Positions 1 through 5,396 of a stretch of DNA of 7,204 nucleotides are shown here, one piece after another. The stretch's first letter is position 1. Every line of letters starts with the position of its first letter. The DNA is from Pseudomonadota bacterium. GTDB lineage: Bacteria; Pseudomonadota; Alphaproteobacteria; Acetobacterales; Acetobacteraceae. The stretch covers positions 1 to 7,204 of the forward strand of contig JAKAZX010000204.1 of the NCBI GenBank assembly GCA_021826485.1, given 5' to 3'. Position numbers and translations under genes: made by a program. The notes beneath the pieces were generated by a model. It saw only the letters and a program-made list of their open reading frames with translations. It was not told where the DNA came from and made no database searches.

Positions 1-43
1 CAACGGCAGGCGCCGTACCGTCGGCCGTGCTAGTCTGCCGGCC

Positions 44-256
44 ATGACCGACGATGCCGCCGCGCCGGACTTCGCCGCCCTCTACCGCCGCGCCTTCGCG
101 GAGTTCGGGGCGACCGCGCTGTGGAGCAGCCGCCCGGTCTCCAGCCCGACACCGGCCGATGCCCTTGCCATCACCCGCACCCTGCGGACGGAAGGCACCC
201 TGCGCGCCCGCCGCCTTGCAGAGCGTATCGAACAGGCGTGCCGTGCCCCTCAGTAG
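44..256 (+). CDS. Small hypothetical protein, putative partner of the downstream nucleotidyltransferase
   Basis: This gene encodes 70 residues. I do not recognise a named domain. The protein looks mostly helical, with an N-terminal FAALYRRAFAEFG segment, a central PTPADALAITRTLR segment and a basic C-terminal helix (RARRLAERIEQACRA). It is soluble, with no signal peptide or membrane segment. Codon use is strongly GC-biased at third positions, which supports real coding. The next gene starts 14 bases before this one ends, so the two are probably translationally coupled. From memory of the family, AbiEii-like nucleotidyltransferases of this type are often preceded by a short ORF like this, so an antitoxin or accessory role is plausible but unproven. 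It does not look like AbiEi, which is longer and carries a winged-helix domain. I see no Shine-Dalgarno before the ATG. Confidence 0.7.
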   Translation: MTDDAAAPDFAALYRRAFAEFGATALWSSRPVSSPTPADALAITRTLRTEGTLRARRLAERIEQACRAPQ

Positions 257-1067
257 CCTGCAATCGCGCGTCCTGCTCCTGCTCGCGGCGCACCGGGACC
301 CGGAGAGCTACGTCGCCGGCAGCACGCCGCTGAACCGCGACACCGCGCGCTATTCCGAGGACATCGACATCTTCCACGACCGGGAGGAACGGGTCGCGCA
401 CGCCGCCGAGCAGGATGCGGCGGTGTTGCAGCGGCACGGCTTCGCACTACGCTGGCTGCGGCGGGAGCCGGCCTTGTATGCGCTGCTGGCCACCCGGCAG
501 GATGGGCAGGTCCGGCTCGAATGGGCGGTGGATTCCGATTTCCGCTTCTTTCCGACACTGCCCGATATCGTCTTCGGTTTCGTGCTGCACCCGGTCGATC
601 TCGCCACCAACAAGGTGATGGCTGCTGCCGGCCGGCGCGAACCGCGCGACGTGTTGGACCTGCTGACCGTGCATGACCGCATCCTGCCGCTGGGCGCCAC
701 GGTGTGGGCCGCGGTCGGCAAGTCGCTTGGGTTCACGCCGGAGGGGCTGATTGCCGAAATCCGACGCCTTGCTCGCTACACCGCGGCGGATTTCAGCCAC
801 GTCGCGGCCGACCCGCCGCTCGATCCCGCCGCCACAATGGTCCGGCTGCGCAGCACGCTCGACGCCGCAGACGCCTTCGTCGCGCGCATGCCGACCGATC
901 GCGCGGGCCTGCTGTTCCTTGCCGACGGCCGGCCGGTAGAGCCTGACCCCGACCGCCTCGACCGCTACGCCACCCATGCCGGCCAACGCCGCGGCCACTG
1001 GCCCGACGGTCCGGAGATCGCCGCGGCGATGCTGGAAAGATATGCGGACGGACGGAAAAAGGAATGA
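243..1067 (+). CDS. AbiEii/AbiGii-type nucleotidyltransferase (putative toxin)
   Basis: The gene encodes 274 residues from a GTG start. The family transfers nucleotides; in the AbiE type IV toxin-antitoxin system AbiEii is the toxin. Family signatures visible here: a polymerase-beta-like pocket AGST (residues 25-28) followed by YSEDIDIF (37-44) with the paired metal-binding acidic residues D40 and D42; a further acidic strand RLEWAVDSD (91-99); and DLATNKVMA (119-127) followed by EPRDVLDL (133-140), giving the conserved lysine K124 and the RD pair R135-D136. Length is normal for the family. I chose the GTG because it begins just before the family's usual N-terminal LSSLQ segment and has a weak AGG six bases upstream. 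The frame stays open further left, but that part overlaps the preceding gene and reads as a low-complexity shadow. Nothing is visibly broken: the core motifs are intact. Toxicity is inferred from the family only; a non-toxic nucleotidyltransferase is the alternative. Confidence 0.87.
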   Translation: MPLSSLQSRVLLLLAAHRDPESYVAGSTPLNRDTARYSEDIDIFHDREERVAHAAEQDAAVLQRHGFALRWLRREPALYALLATRQDGQVRLEWAVDSDFRFFPTLPDIVFGFVLHPVDLATNKVMAAAGRREPRDVLDLLTVHDRILPLGATVWAAVGKSLGFTPEGLIAEIRRLARYTAADFSHVAADPPLDPAATMVRLRSTLDAADAFVARMPTDRAGLLFLADGRPVEPDPDRLDRYATHAGQRRGHWPDGPEIAAAMLERYADGRKKE

Positions 1068-1179
1068 ACCGGCGCTGTCCCGTCAGTGACGCTGCATGGA
1101 TTGGTCCCGCGCAGTGCCCTGCCCTGCGTACAACGCGCTGAGCTGCCACGACTGCCGGTCCGGCGCGTTGCAGGCGGAT

Positions 1180-1183
1180 GGAG
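1180..1183 (+). promoter_or_regulatory. Shine-Dalgarno that decides the lipoprotein start
   Basis: GGAG lies six bases before the ATG at 1190. The other in-frame ATG, at 1178, overlaps this motif and has no comparable site of its own. This favours 1190. Confidence 0.6.
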
Positions 1184-1189
1184 AAGCGC

Positions 1190-1513
1190 ATGCGTGGCCC
1201 CTCGCGGGCCGCCCGTCTGGGGCTATCCCTGGGGCTTGGCCTGCTGCTCGGCGGCTGCGCCTATCAGGGCGGCGGGATGTATGCCGAGAGCGGGCCGTAC
1301 GGTGACGCGCCCGGCTACGGCTATGGCGGGCAGGGCTTCGGGATGTTTGGCCTCGGCGGCTGGGGCGGGGATGGCTGGCGGGGCGGCGGGTGGGAGGACC
1401 ACGGCTGGCGCCGCGGCGAGTTCCACGGCCGCGGTGGCTGGCACGGCAATGGCGGGTTCCACGGCGGCGGTGGCCACGGGGGCGGCGGGCACGGCGGCGG
1501 CGGCCGGGCCTGA
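1190..1513 (+). CDS. Gly/His/Trp-rich small lipoprotein
   Basis: The gene encodes 107 residues. A basic N-terminus (MRGPSRAAR) is followed by a leucine/glycine hydrophobic stretch and a lipobox LGGC with the lipidated cysteine at C23, so the protein should be anchored in the membrane facing the periplasm. The mature part is very low in complexity: Gly/Tyr-rich first, then GGW/DGW/HGW units, ending in a GGGGH tandem run just before the stop. It has six histidines and five tryptophans and no recognisable folded domain. His/Gly tails of this kind can bind divalent metals, but nothing here proves that. It stands alone, with about 120 bases of non-coding sequence upstream, and converges on the dienelactone hydrolase gene. 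The lipoprotein call is fairly secure; function is unknown. Confidence 0.72.
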   Translation: MRGPSRAARLGLSLGLGLLLGGCAYQGGGMYAESGPYGDAPGYGYGGQGFGMFGLGGWGGDGWRGGGWEDHGWRRGEFHGRGGWHGNGGFHGGGGHGGGGHGGGGRA

Positions 1514-1539
1514 CCCGGCGGCCGTGCCGCGGTCAGGCC
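1507..1539. terminator. Bidirectional terminator-like hairpin holding both convergent stop codons
   Basis: GGCCTGACC (1507-1515) and GGTCAGGCC (1531-1539) form a perfect nine-pair stem. The 15-base interior can add a CGGC/GCCG inner stem. The stop TGA of the lipoprotein gene (1511-1513) lies in the left arm and the stop of the minus-strand gene (TCA on the plus strand, 1533-1535) lies in the right arm. The position between convergent genes fits a shared terminator. There is no T-run on either side, so classical intrinsic termination is uncertain; it may instead protect both transcripts' 3' ends. Confidence 0.55.
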
Positions 1540-2369
1540 GGGGCGACGCCGTGGGCGCGGAGGAAGGCGAGCATCCGCTGCCAGCCATCCGCCGCATCGG
1601 CGGGGCGGTAGCTCGGCCGGTAATCGGCATGGAAGCCGTGCGGGGCGTCCGGATAGACGACGATCTGCACGTCTTTGCCGGCCGCCCGGGCGCGATCCGC
1701 CGCGGCGTTCACGTCGGCGACGCGGATGCTGGCATCCTGCCCGCCATACAGGCCGAGCAGCGGGCATTTCAGCTCGGTCGCCACCTCGGCCGCGGTGCGC
1801 GGCTGGATCGCGCTGGTGCCGCCGGCGATCGGGCCGTACCACGCCACCGCCGCCCGCAGCGCCGGGTTGTGCGCGGCATACAGCCACACATCGCGCCCGC
1901 CGCGGCAGAACCCGGTGACGGCCAGCCGCGCCTGGTCACCGCCATGCTGGGCCGCCCAGGCGGCCGCGGCGTCGAGGTCGGACAGGACCTGCGCGTCCGG
2001 GGCCTTCATGATCACGTCGCGGAAGATCTGCTGCACGTCGGACATCTTCGACAGGTCGGCGATGCGCGCATACAGCTCCGGCGCGACCGCCAGATAGCCC
2101 TGCTTGGCGAGCCGCCGGCACACGTCGCGGATGTATTCGTGGACGCCGAAAATCTCCTCGATCACCAGCACGACCGGGAACGGGCCGGCGCCTGCGGGCT
2201 GCGCGGCGTAGCCGGGCAGGGCGCCGTCGGCGACCGGGATCCGCACTTCCCCGGCCGCCAGCCCCTGCGTGTCGGTGTGGATCACCTGGGCATCGACCCG
2301 CGTGGTCGCGAGCGTCAGCCCCGCGATCAGCCCGCCCACCATCACGTCGCGCCGCGTCGTTCCGTCCAT
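1533..2369 (-). CDS. Dienelactone hydrolase family protein with Tat-like signal
   Basis: The gene encodes 278 residues, an alpha/beta hydrolase of the dienelactone hydrolase family. Family members cleave lactones or esters with a Cys-His-Asp triad. Visible here: EEIFG (71-75) carrying the conserved glutamate, the nucleophile elbow GFCRGG with C155, the aspartate D212 in YGGQD, and the histidine H244 in PHGFHADYR. The N-terminus TTRRDVMVGG followed by a hydrophobic stretch to about residue 27 resembles a twin-arginine export signal, so the enzyme probably acts in the periplasm rather than in the cytoplasm with classical aromatic-degradation enzymes. A GGAG site lies eight bases before the ATG. 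No catechol-degradation genes are nearby, so the substrate is unknown. It follows the DUF3060 gene by 60 bases on the same strand and may be co-transcribed with it. Confidence 0.9.
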   Translation of the reverse strand: MDGTTRRDVMVGGLIAGLTLATTRVDAQVIHTDTQGLAAGEVRIPVADGALPGYAAQPAGAGPFPVVLVIEEIFGVHEYIRDVCRRLAKQGYLAVAPELYARIADLSKMSDVQQIFRDVIMKAPDAQVLSDLDAAAAWAAQHGGDQARLAVTGFCRGGRDVWLYAAHNPALRAAVAWYGPIAGGTSAIQPRTAAEVATELKCPLLGLYGGQDASIRVADVNAAADRARAAGKDVQIVVYPDAPHGFHADYRPSYRPADAADGWQRMLAFLRAHGVAPA

Positions 2370-2429
2370 CGTTCCCGCTCCACCGCTCCGCCCCCGAGAG
2401 TGGGGAACGGCGGCGGGTTGCGCAACCGG
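2370..2429 (-). other. Short gap with palindrome between DUF3060 gene and hydrolase gene
   Basis: The 60 bases hold a perfect 12-base palindrome, GGTTGCGCAACC (2416-2427), just after the stop of the DUF3060 gene, and the hydrolase gene's GGAG (2378-2381 on the opposite strand). The palindrome could form only a short stem and has no T-run, so it is a weak terminator candidate or a protein-binding site. I see no convincing promoter. Confidence 0.35.
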
Positions 2430-3149
2430 CTACGGCGCCGACGCGGTCAGCGCCCGGCTGTCGTTGCCGGTGACCGAGATGACGGGCGATGGGCCGGGCG
2501 TGGTCTGCGTGTAGTGCAGCGTGATGCCATCGCCGCCGAGCGCGATGCGCGCGCCGGGCTGCAACTCCGCCCGCACCGTGTCCATGCGGCCCTGCACGGT
2601 GACGGAACGGCAGCCGCCGCGCAGCACGTCGTTGCGCCCGCTGCCCTCGATCAGCACGTTGCGGCCGGTGCAATCGACGTTGCGCGCCGCCGCGTCGCCC
2701 TGCAGCAGCAGCGTGCCGGCCTCGGCGCGGGACGGCGGGGAGATCACGGCGGCGGCCGGCGGGGCGGTGGGCACGGCGGGCGCCACCGCCTCGCCCGCCA
2801 CCGCGCCGTGACCGGCGGCGATGGAGTTGCCGCCGCCCTGCACGGTGACCGCGGGGCCGGGGACGATCGGCGTGTACTGCACCGCATTGTCGCTGCCGGT
2901 GACGCTGACCGCGCCGCCGGGCAGCAGGTCGATCTCCACCTGGTTGCCGGTGCCGGCGATGCGCAGGCTGCTGCACCGGCCGTGGAACACCACGCGGTTG
3001 GCATCGCCGTTCACGCTGGCCGGCGCGCCGGCACAGTCCAGCATCTCCGTCCGGTGGCTGCCGTTCACCACGGCATCGGCCCACGCCGCCGCGGAGGCGA
3101 GCGGGACGAGCAGGGCAACGGCGACAAGGGCGCTCAGACGGGCGGGCAT
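2430..3149 (-). CDS. Secreted protein with two tandem DUF3060-like domains
   Basis: The gene encodes 239 residues. The start is well supported by GGAGG seven bases before the ATG. Residues 1-24 form a typical Sec signal ending in an AWA cleavage site, so the mature protein should be periplasmic or outside the cell. It contains two similar halves, about residues 28-110 and 148-234, joined by an Ala/Pro-rich linker (about 111-143). Each half has a DC(A/T)G motif, a second cysteine exactly 20 residues later (C39/C59 and C160/C180), short VTVQG-type beta repeats, and a PGP turn near its end (PIVPGP, TTPGP). The regular short strands suggest a beta-helix-like fold resembling DUF3060 proteins, whose function is unknown. 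The paired cysteines probably form one disulfide per half. It lies 80 bases after icd, behind a hairpin, and ahead of the hydrolase gene. Confidence 0.78.
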   Translation of the reverse strand: MPARLSALVAVALLVPLASAAAWADAVVNGSHRTEMLDCAGAPASVNGDANRVVFHGRCSSLRIAGTGNQVEIDLLPGGAVSVTGSDNAVQYTPIVPGPAVTVQGGGNSIAAGHGAVAGEAVAPAVPTAPPAAAVISPPSRAEAGTLLLQGDAAARNVDCTGRNVLIEGSGRNDVLRGGCRSVTVQGRMDTVRAELQPGARIALGGDGITLHYTQTTPGPSPVISVTGNDSRALTASAP

Positions 3150-3182
3150 GATGGAACCTCCGAAGCGGCTGCCATCCGGCAC

Positions 3183-3216
3183 GCAGGGCGGGCGGCGGGG
3201 TTCCCGCCGCCCCTGC
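3183..3216 (-). terminator. Strong GC hairpin after icd
   Basis: On the minus strand the hairpin begins 14 bases after the icd stop. Arms: GCAGG (3183-3187) plus GGCGGCGGG (3191-3199) pair with CCCGCCGCC (3203-3211) plus CCTGC (3212-3216), with a three-base bulge and a three-base loop. The location fits a terminator for icd. No T-run follows, so some read-through into the DUF3060 gene, or Rho-dependent termination, is possible. Confidence 0.55.
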
Positions 3217-3229
3217 AATTGATCCCCGC

Positions 3230-4450
3230 TCAGCCCGCCGCCATCGCGGCGCGCAGGTTGTCGTCGATCTTGGCCAGGAACGCCTCGGTGTTCAGCCAGG
3301 GCTGGTCGCGGCCGATCAGCACGGCGAGGTCCTTGGTCATGTGGCCGGACTCCACCGTCTCCACGCACACCCGTTCCAGCGTTTCGGCGAACCGCGTCAC
3401 CGCCGGCGTGCCGTCGAACTGGCCGCGATAGGCGAGGCCGCGCGTCCAGGCGAAGATCGAGGCGATCGGGTTGGTGCTGGTTTCCCGCCCCTTCTGGTGT
3501 TCGCGGTAGTGGCGGGTGACGGTGCCGTGGGCCGCTTCGCTCTCCACCGTTTTGCCGTCCGGCGACATCAGCACGCTGGTCATCAGCCCGAGCGAGCCGA
3601 AGCCCTGCGCCACGATGTCGCTTTCCACGTCGCCGTCGTAGTTCTTGCAGGCCCAGACATAGCCGCCATTCCATTTCAGCGCGCTGGCAACCATGTCGTC
3701 GATCAGGCGGTGTTCGTAGGTCAGGCCGTTCTTCTCGAATTCCGCCTTGAACTCGGCGGCGTAGATTTCGGCGAACACGTCCTTGAACATGCCGTCATAG
3801 GCTTTCAGGATCGTGTTCTTGGTCGAGAGGTAGACGGGATATTTGCGCGCCATGCCGTAATTGAAGCTGGCCCGCGCGAACCCCTCGATCGAGGCGCGGG
3901 TGTTGTGCATGCCCAGCGCCACGCCCGGCCCCTTGAAGTCATGCACTTCCAGCACCGTCGGCGCGCCGCCGCCGGCCGGCTGATAGGTCAGCGTGACGCG
4001 GCCGGGGCCGGGGATTTTGGTTTCGGTGGCGCGGTAGATGTCACCGTAGGCGTGGCGGCCAATGACGATCGGCTGGGTCCAATGCGGCACCAGCCGCGGC
4101 ACGTTGCGGCAGATGATCGGCTCGCGGAAGATGGTGCCGTCGAGGATGTTGCGGATGGTGCCGTTCGGGCTGCGCCACATCTTCTTCAGCTTGAATTCCT
4201 CGACGCGCGCCTCATCCGGCGTGATGGTCGCGCATTTCACGCCGACGCCGTATTGCTTGATCGCGTGGGCGGCATCGACCGTCACCTGATCGTCGGTCTT
4301 GTCGCGATACTCGATGCCCAGGTCGAAGTATTTCAGGTCGATATCCAGATACGGCAGGATCAGCCGATCCTTGATGAAACCCCAGATGATCCGCGTCATC
4401 TCGTCGCCGTCGAGTTCCACGACCGGGGTCTTCACCGTGATCTTTGCCAT
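3230..4450 (-). CDS. icd: NADP-dependent isocitrate dehydrogenase
   Basis: The gene encodes 406 residues. It oxidatively decarboxylates isocitrate to 2-oxoglutarate in the TCA cycle, producing NADPH (EC 1.1.1.42), in the cytoplasm. The sequence belongs to the short homodimeric class shared with eukaryotes. Ligand residues match human IDH1 numbering closely: T77 in KCATITPDE, S94 and N96 in RSPNGTIRN, R100, R109, R132 in IGRHAYGD, Y139, then, offset by one, K211, D251, D274 and D278. The NADP site AAHGTVTRH (306-314) and STNP (325-328) are present. It is full length and intact. I chose the ATG at 4450 because MAKITVKTP is the family N-terminus and GAGG lies five bases upstream; a further in-frame ATG at 4492 would add 14 untypical residues. 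It is transcribed away from the GNAT-like gene, probably from its own promoter in the intergenic region. Confidence 0.97.
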   Translation of the reverse strand: MAKITVKTPVVELDGDEMTRIIWGFIKDRLILPYLDIDLKYFDLGIEYRDKTDDQVTVDAAHAIKQYGVGVKCATITPDEARVEEFKLKKMWRSPNGTIRNILDGTIFREPIICRNVPRLVPHWTQPIVIGRHAYGDIYRATETKIPGPGRVTLTYQPAGGGAPTVLEVHDFKGPGVALGMHNTRASIEGFARASFNYGMARKYPVYLSTKNTILKAYDGMFKDVFAEIYAAEFKAEFEKNGLTYEHRLIDDMVASALKWNGGYVWACKNYDGDVESDIVAQGFGSLGLMTSVLMSPDGKTVESEAAHGTVTRHYREHQKGRETSTNPIASIFAWTRGLAYRGQFDGTPAVTRFAETLERVCVETVESGHMTKDLAVLIGRDQPWLNTEAFLAKIDDNLRAAMAAG

Positions 4451-4592
4451 GCCGTCCTCGTGCCTAACGCTGTCCCGGCGGCCTTCTCCCACCTCTGCTG
4501 CGCCGCATCAAGCCGCGCGCCGAGGGAGGGGAGAGTTGCCGAGATTGCAGGTGCGGCGCAGGGTGTAAGATCGCCTCCGTCACGAATCGTCG
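4451..4592. promoter_or_regulatory. Divergent intergenic region with two copies of a dyad element
   Basis: This region must hold the start signals of icd (leftward) and probably of the GNAT-like gene (rightward). It contains CTGCGCCGCA (4498-4507) and its exact reverse complement TGCGGCGCAG (4552-4561). Each copy is itself nearly palindromic, TGCG-S-CGCA. The two centres are about 54 bases apart, roughly five helical turns, so both would face the same side of the DNA. A weak -10-like TAAGAT (4566-4571) lies just right of the second copy, with no good -35. Promoter positions are uncertain, and the operator role is inferred. Confidence 0.4.
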
Positions 4593-5135
4593 ATGACGCC
4601 GAGCCATCCCGCCGACAAGCTGACATTCTACCGGGAGACCCGTCGTCAGGCGCTTGCAGCGGCGACCGCGCGGGTGCGGGCGCGGCTGCGGACTTCCGAT
4701 GTCGTATTCGGCCTGATCGATGACGCCGCCCTTGCCGCCTGGACCGAGCAATGGCGCCCGGCACATCAACCGGGATCCCCGGGCGGCTGGGACTGGGCGC
4801 GGGAGCGGCGTGCATGGCAGGGCGTGATCGGCCGGTTCGAGGCCGCGCTGTGGCACGGGCCGGTCCTGTGCGGCCTGGCGCTGGGCAAGCCCTCGGATGG
4901 GCCGAGCCACCTGGCCGTGCGGCTGCTGGAGGGCAACCCCGTGCCGGCGCATCCGTTGCGGCGCGAGGTTGCGCGCAGCCTGCTGGTGGCGGCGGAAGAG
5001 TATGCGCGCGCCCTGGGCAAACGGGAATTGCGGCTGATCCAGCCGTTGCCGGGCGCGCTGCCGATCTACCGTGCGCTCGGCTTTGCGCTTGCCCCCACGC
5101 GAGCGAGGCCCCCATATTGTTTTGTGAGGTTCTAG
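4593..5135 (+). CDS. GNAT-like N-acetyltransferase domain protein
   Basis: The gene encodes 180 residues. The C-terminal part has the layout of the last strands and helices of the GNAT fold: LLVAAEEYARALGKRELRL (130-148), then PGALPIYRALGFALAP (153-168), where an acyl-CoA-binding GNAT has its conserved Y..LGF ending. The middle part, RFEAALWHGPVLCGLALGKPS (81-101), fits the central GNAT strands, and a helix-rich N-terminal extension (1-35) precedes it. I do not see a clean R/QxxGxG/A acetyl-CoA loop; HPLRREVARSLL (120-131) occupies that place and is divergent, so activity and substrate are uncertain. The protein is soluble with no signal. No strong Shine-Dalgarno precedes the ATG. The next ORF starts immediately after the TAG stop, so the two are probably coupled. 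Alternatives are an inactive GNAT fold or a peptide/protein acetylase. Confidence 0.68.
   Translation: MTPSHPADKLTFYRETRRQALAAATARVRARLRTSDVVFGLIDDAALAAWTEQWRPAHQPGSPGGWDWARERRAWQGVIGRFEAALWHGPVLCGLALGKPSDGPSHLAVRLLEGNPVPAHPLRREVARSLLVAAEEYARALGKRELRLIQPLPGALPIYRALGFALAPTRARPPYCFVRF
5126..5129 (+). promoter_or_regulatory. Shine-Dalgarno inside the end of the GNAT gene
   Basis: GAGG sits six bases before the ATG at 5136, within the last codons of the GNAT-like gene. This ideal spacing is the main evidence that the 73-residue ORF is really translated. Confidence 0.55.
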
Positions 5136-5357
5136 ATGACCAAGGCTCGCCGCAGTCATGCACTGATGAATTCCGCCGGGTCGCGCGCGTTCGTCGCGAG
5201 CGACAGTGTGCGCGCGGCCCGCCCGCAAGCGGAGGAGCGGTCAACCGGCGGTGGATTGCGTGACCCGTCGGAGGCGGAATGGGCGCGTGCATGGCACGAG
5301 GCAGGCGACGTGCCGGAAGTGGCCGGCCGCCCGACGCGCCGCCGCACGCAGGGCTGA
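5136..5357 (+). CDS. Orphan 73-residue basic protein coupled to the GNAT-like gene
   Basis: The ATG directly abuts the TAG of the preceding gene and has a good Shine-Dalgarno, so translational coupling is likely. I do not recognise the family. The protein is rich in Arg, Ala, Ser and Gly, with a basic N-terminus (MTKARRSHALMN), a disordered-looking middle, an acidic/aromatic patch (DPSEAEWARAWHEAG, about 43-57) that could form a helix, and a basic Arg-rich end (RPTRRRTQG). It has no signal peptide, membrane segment or zinc motif, and is not an obvious ribbon-helix-helix antitoxin. It could be a partner or substrate of the GNAT-like protein, but this rests on gene order alone. A spurious ORF is possible, though the start context argues against it. 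Confidence 0.5.
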   Translation: MTKARRSHALMNSAGSRAFVASDSVRAARPQAEERSTGGGLRDPSEAEWARAWHEAGDVPEVAGRPTRRRTQG

Positions 5358-5362
5358 TCCGG

Positions 5363-5385
5363 GTCCCCGGTGCCCGGCCGGGGAC
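5363..5385 (+). other. Hairpin just before the deoxyribosyltransferase start
   Basis: GTCCCCGG (5363-5370) and CCGGGGAC (5378-5385) form a perfect eight-pair stem with a seven-base loop. It begins six bases after the stop of the 73-residue ORF and ends eleven bases before the ATG at 5397. The right arm contains the only G-rich stretch that could serve as a ribosome site for the next gene. It could be an intercistronic terminator lacking a T-run, or a structure limiting translation of the next gene. Confidence 0.5.
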
Positions 5386-5396
5386 AGAGTTGCGCG

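Noticed and set aside
54..242. Upstream extension of the nucleotidyltransferase frame, giving a 337-residue protein
   Set aside because: The extra 63 residues are Pro/Arg/Ser low complexity, overlap the better supported 70-residue gene in another frame, and precede the family's normal N-terminus. The GTG at 243 fits better.
1101..1134. TTGGTC/TACAAC as a promoter for the lipoprotein gene
   Set aside because: The -10 is fair, but the 22-base spacer is too long and no better -35 is present.
1445..1505. GGC-rich repeated tract as a CRISPR-like or mobile repeat
   Set aside because: It is in-frame coding repetition of Gly/His codons in the lipoprotein gene, without spacers or flanking duplications.
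1936..3084. A 382-codon minus-strand frame
   Set aside because: It overlaps the hydrolase and DUF3060 genes in a different frame; composition is dominated by Arg and Ala with no domain.
1086..3431. A 781-codon open frame on the plus strand
   Set aside because: It runs antisense to the hydrolase and DUF3060 genes and into icd, and across the lipoprotein gene in another frame. The translation is Arg/Ala/Gly/His filler typical of GC-rich shadow frames.
3150..3674. Upstream extension of the DUF3060 frame
   Set aside because: It overlaps icd in another frame. The ATG at 3149 has GGAGG at ideal distance and opens a clear signal peptide.
4545..4571. TTGCAG/TAAGAT as a sigma-70 promoter for the GNAT-like gene
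   Set aside because: The -35 matches only half the consensus and the 15-base spacer is short; kept only as a remark in the intergenic entry.
3341..4723. A 460-codon open frame antisense to icd
   Set aside because: icd is certain by its conserved residues; the opposite frame is a codon-bias shadow without a recognisable domain.
4432..5292. Long minus-strand frames opposite the GNAT-like gene
   Set aside because: Composition is Pro/Arg/Ala-rich and there is no domain; the plus-strand gene has a GNAT-like ending and a coupled downstream start.
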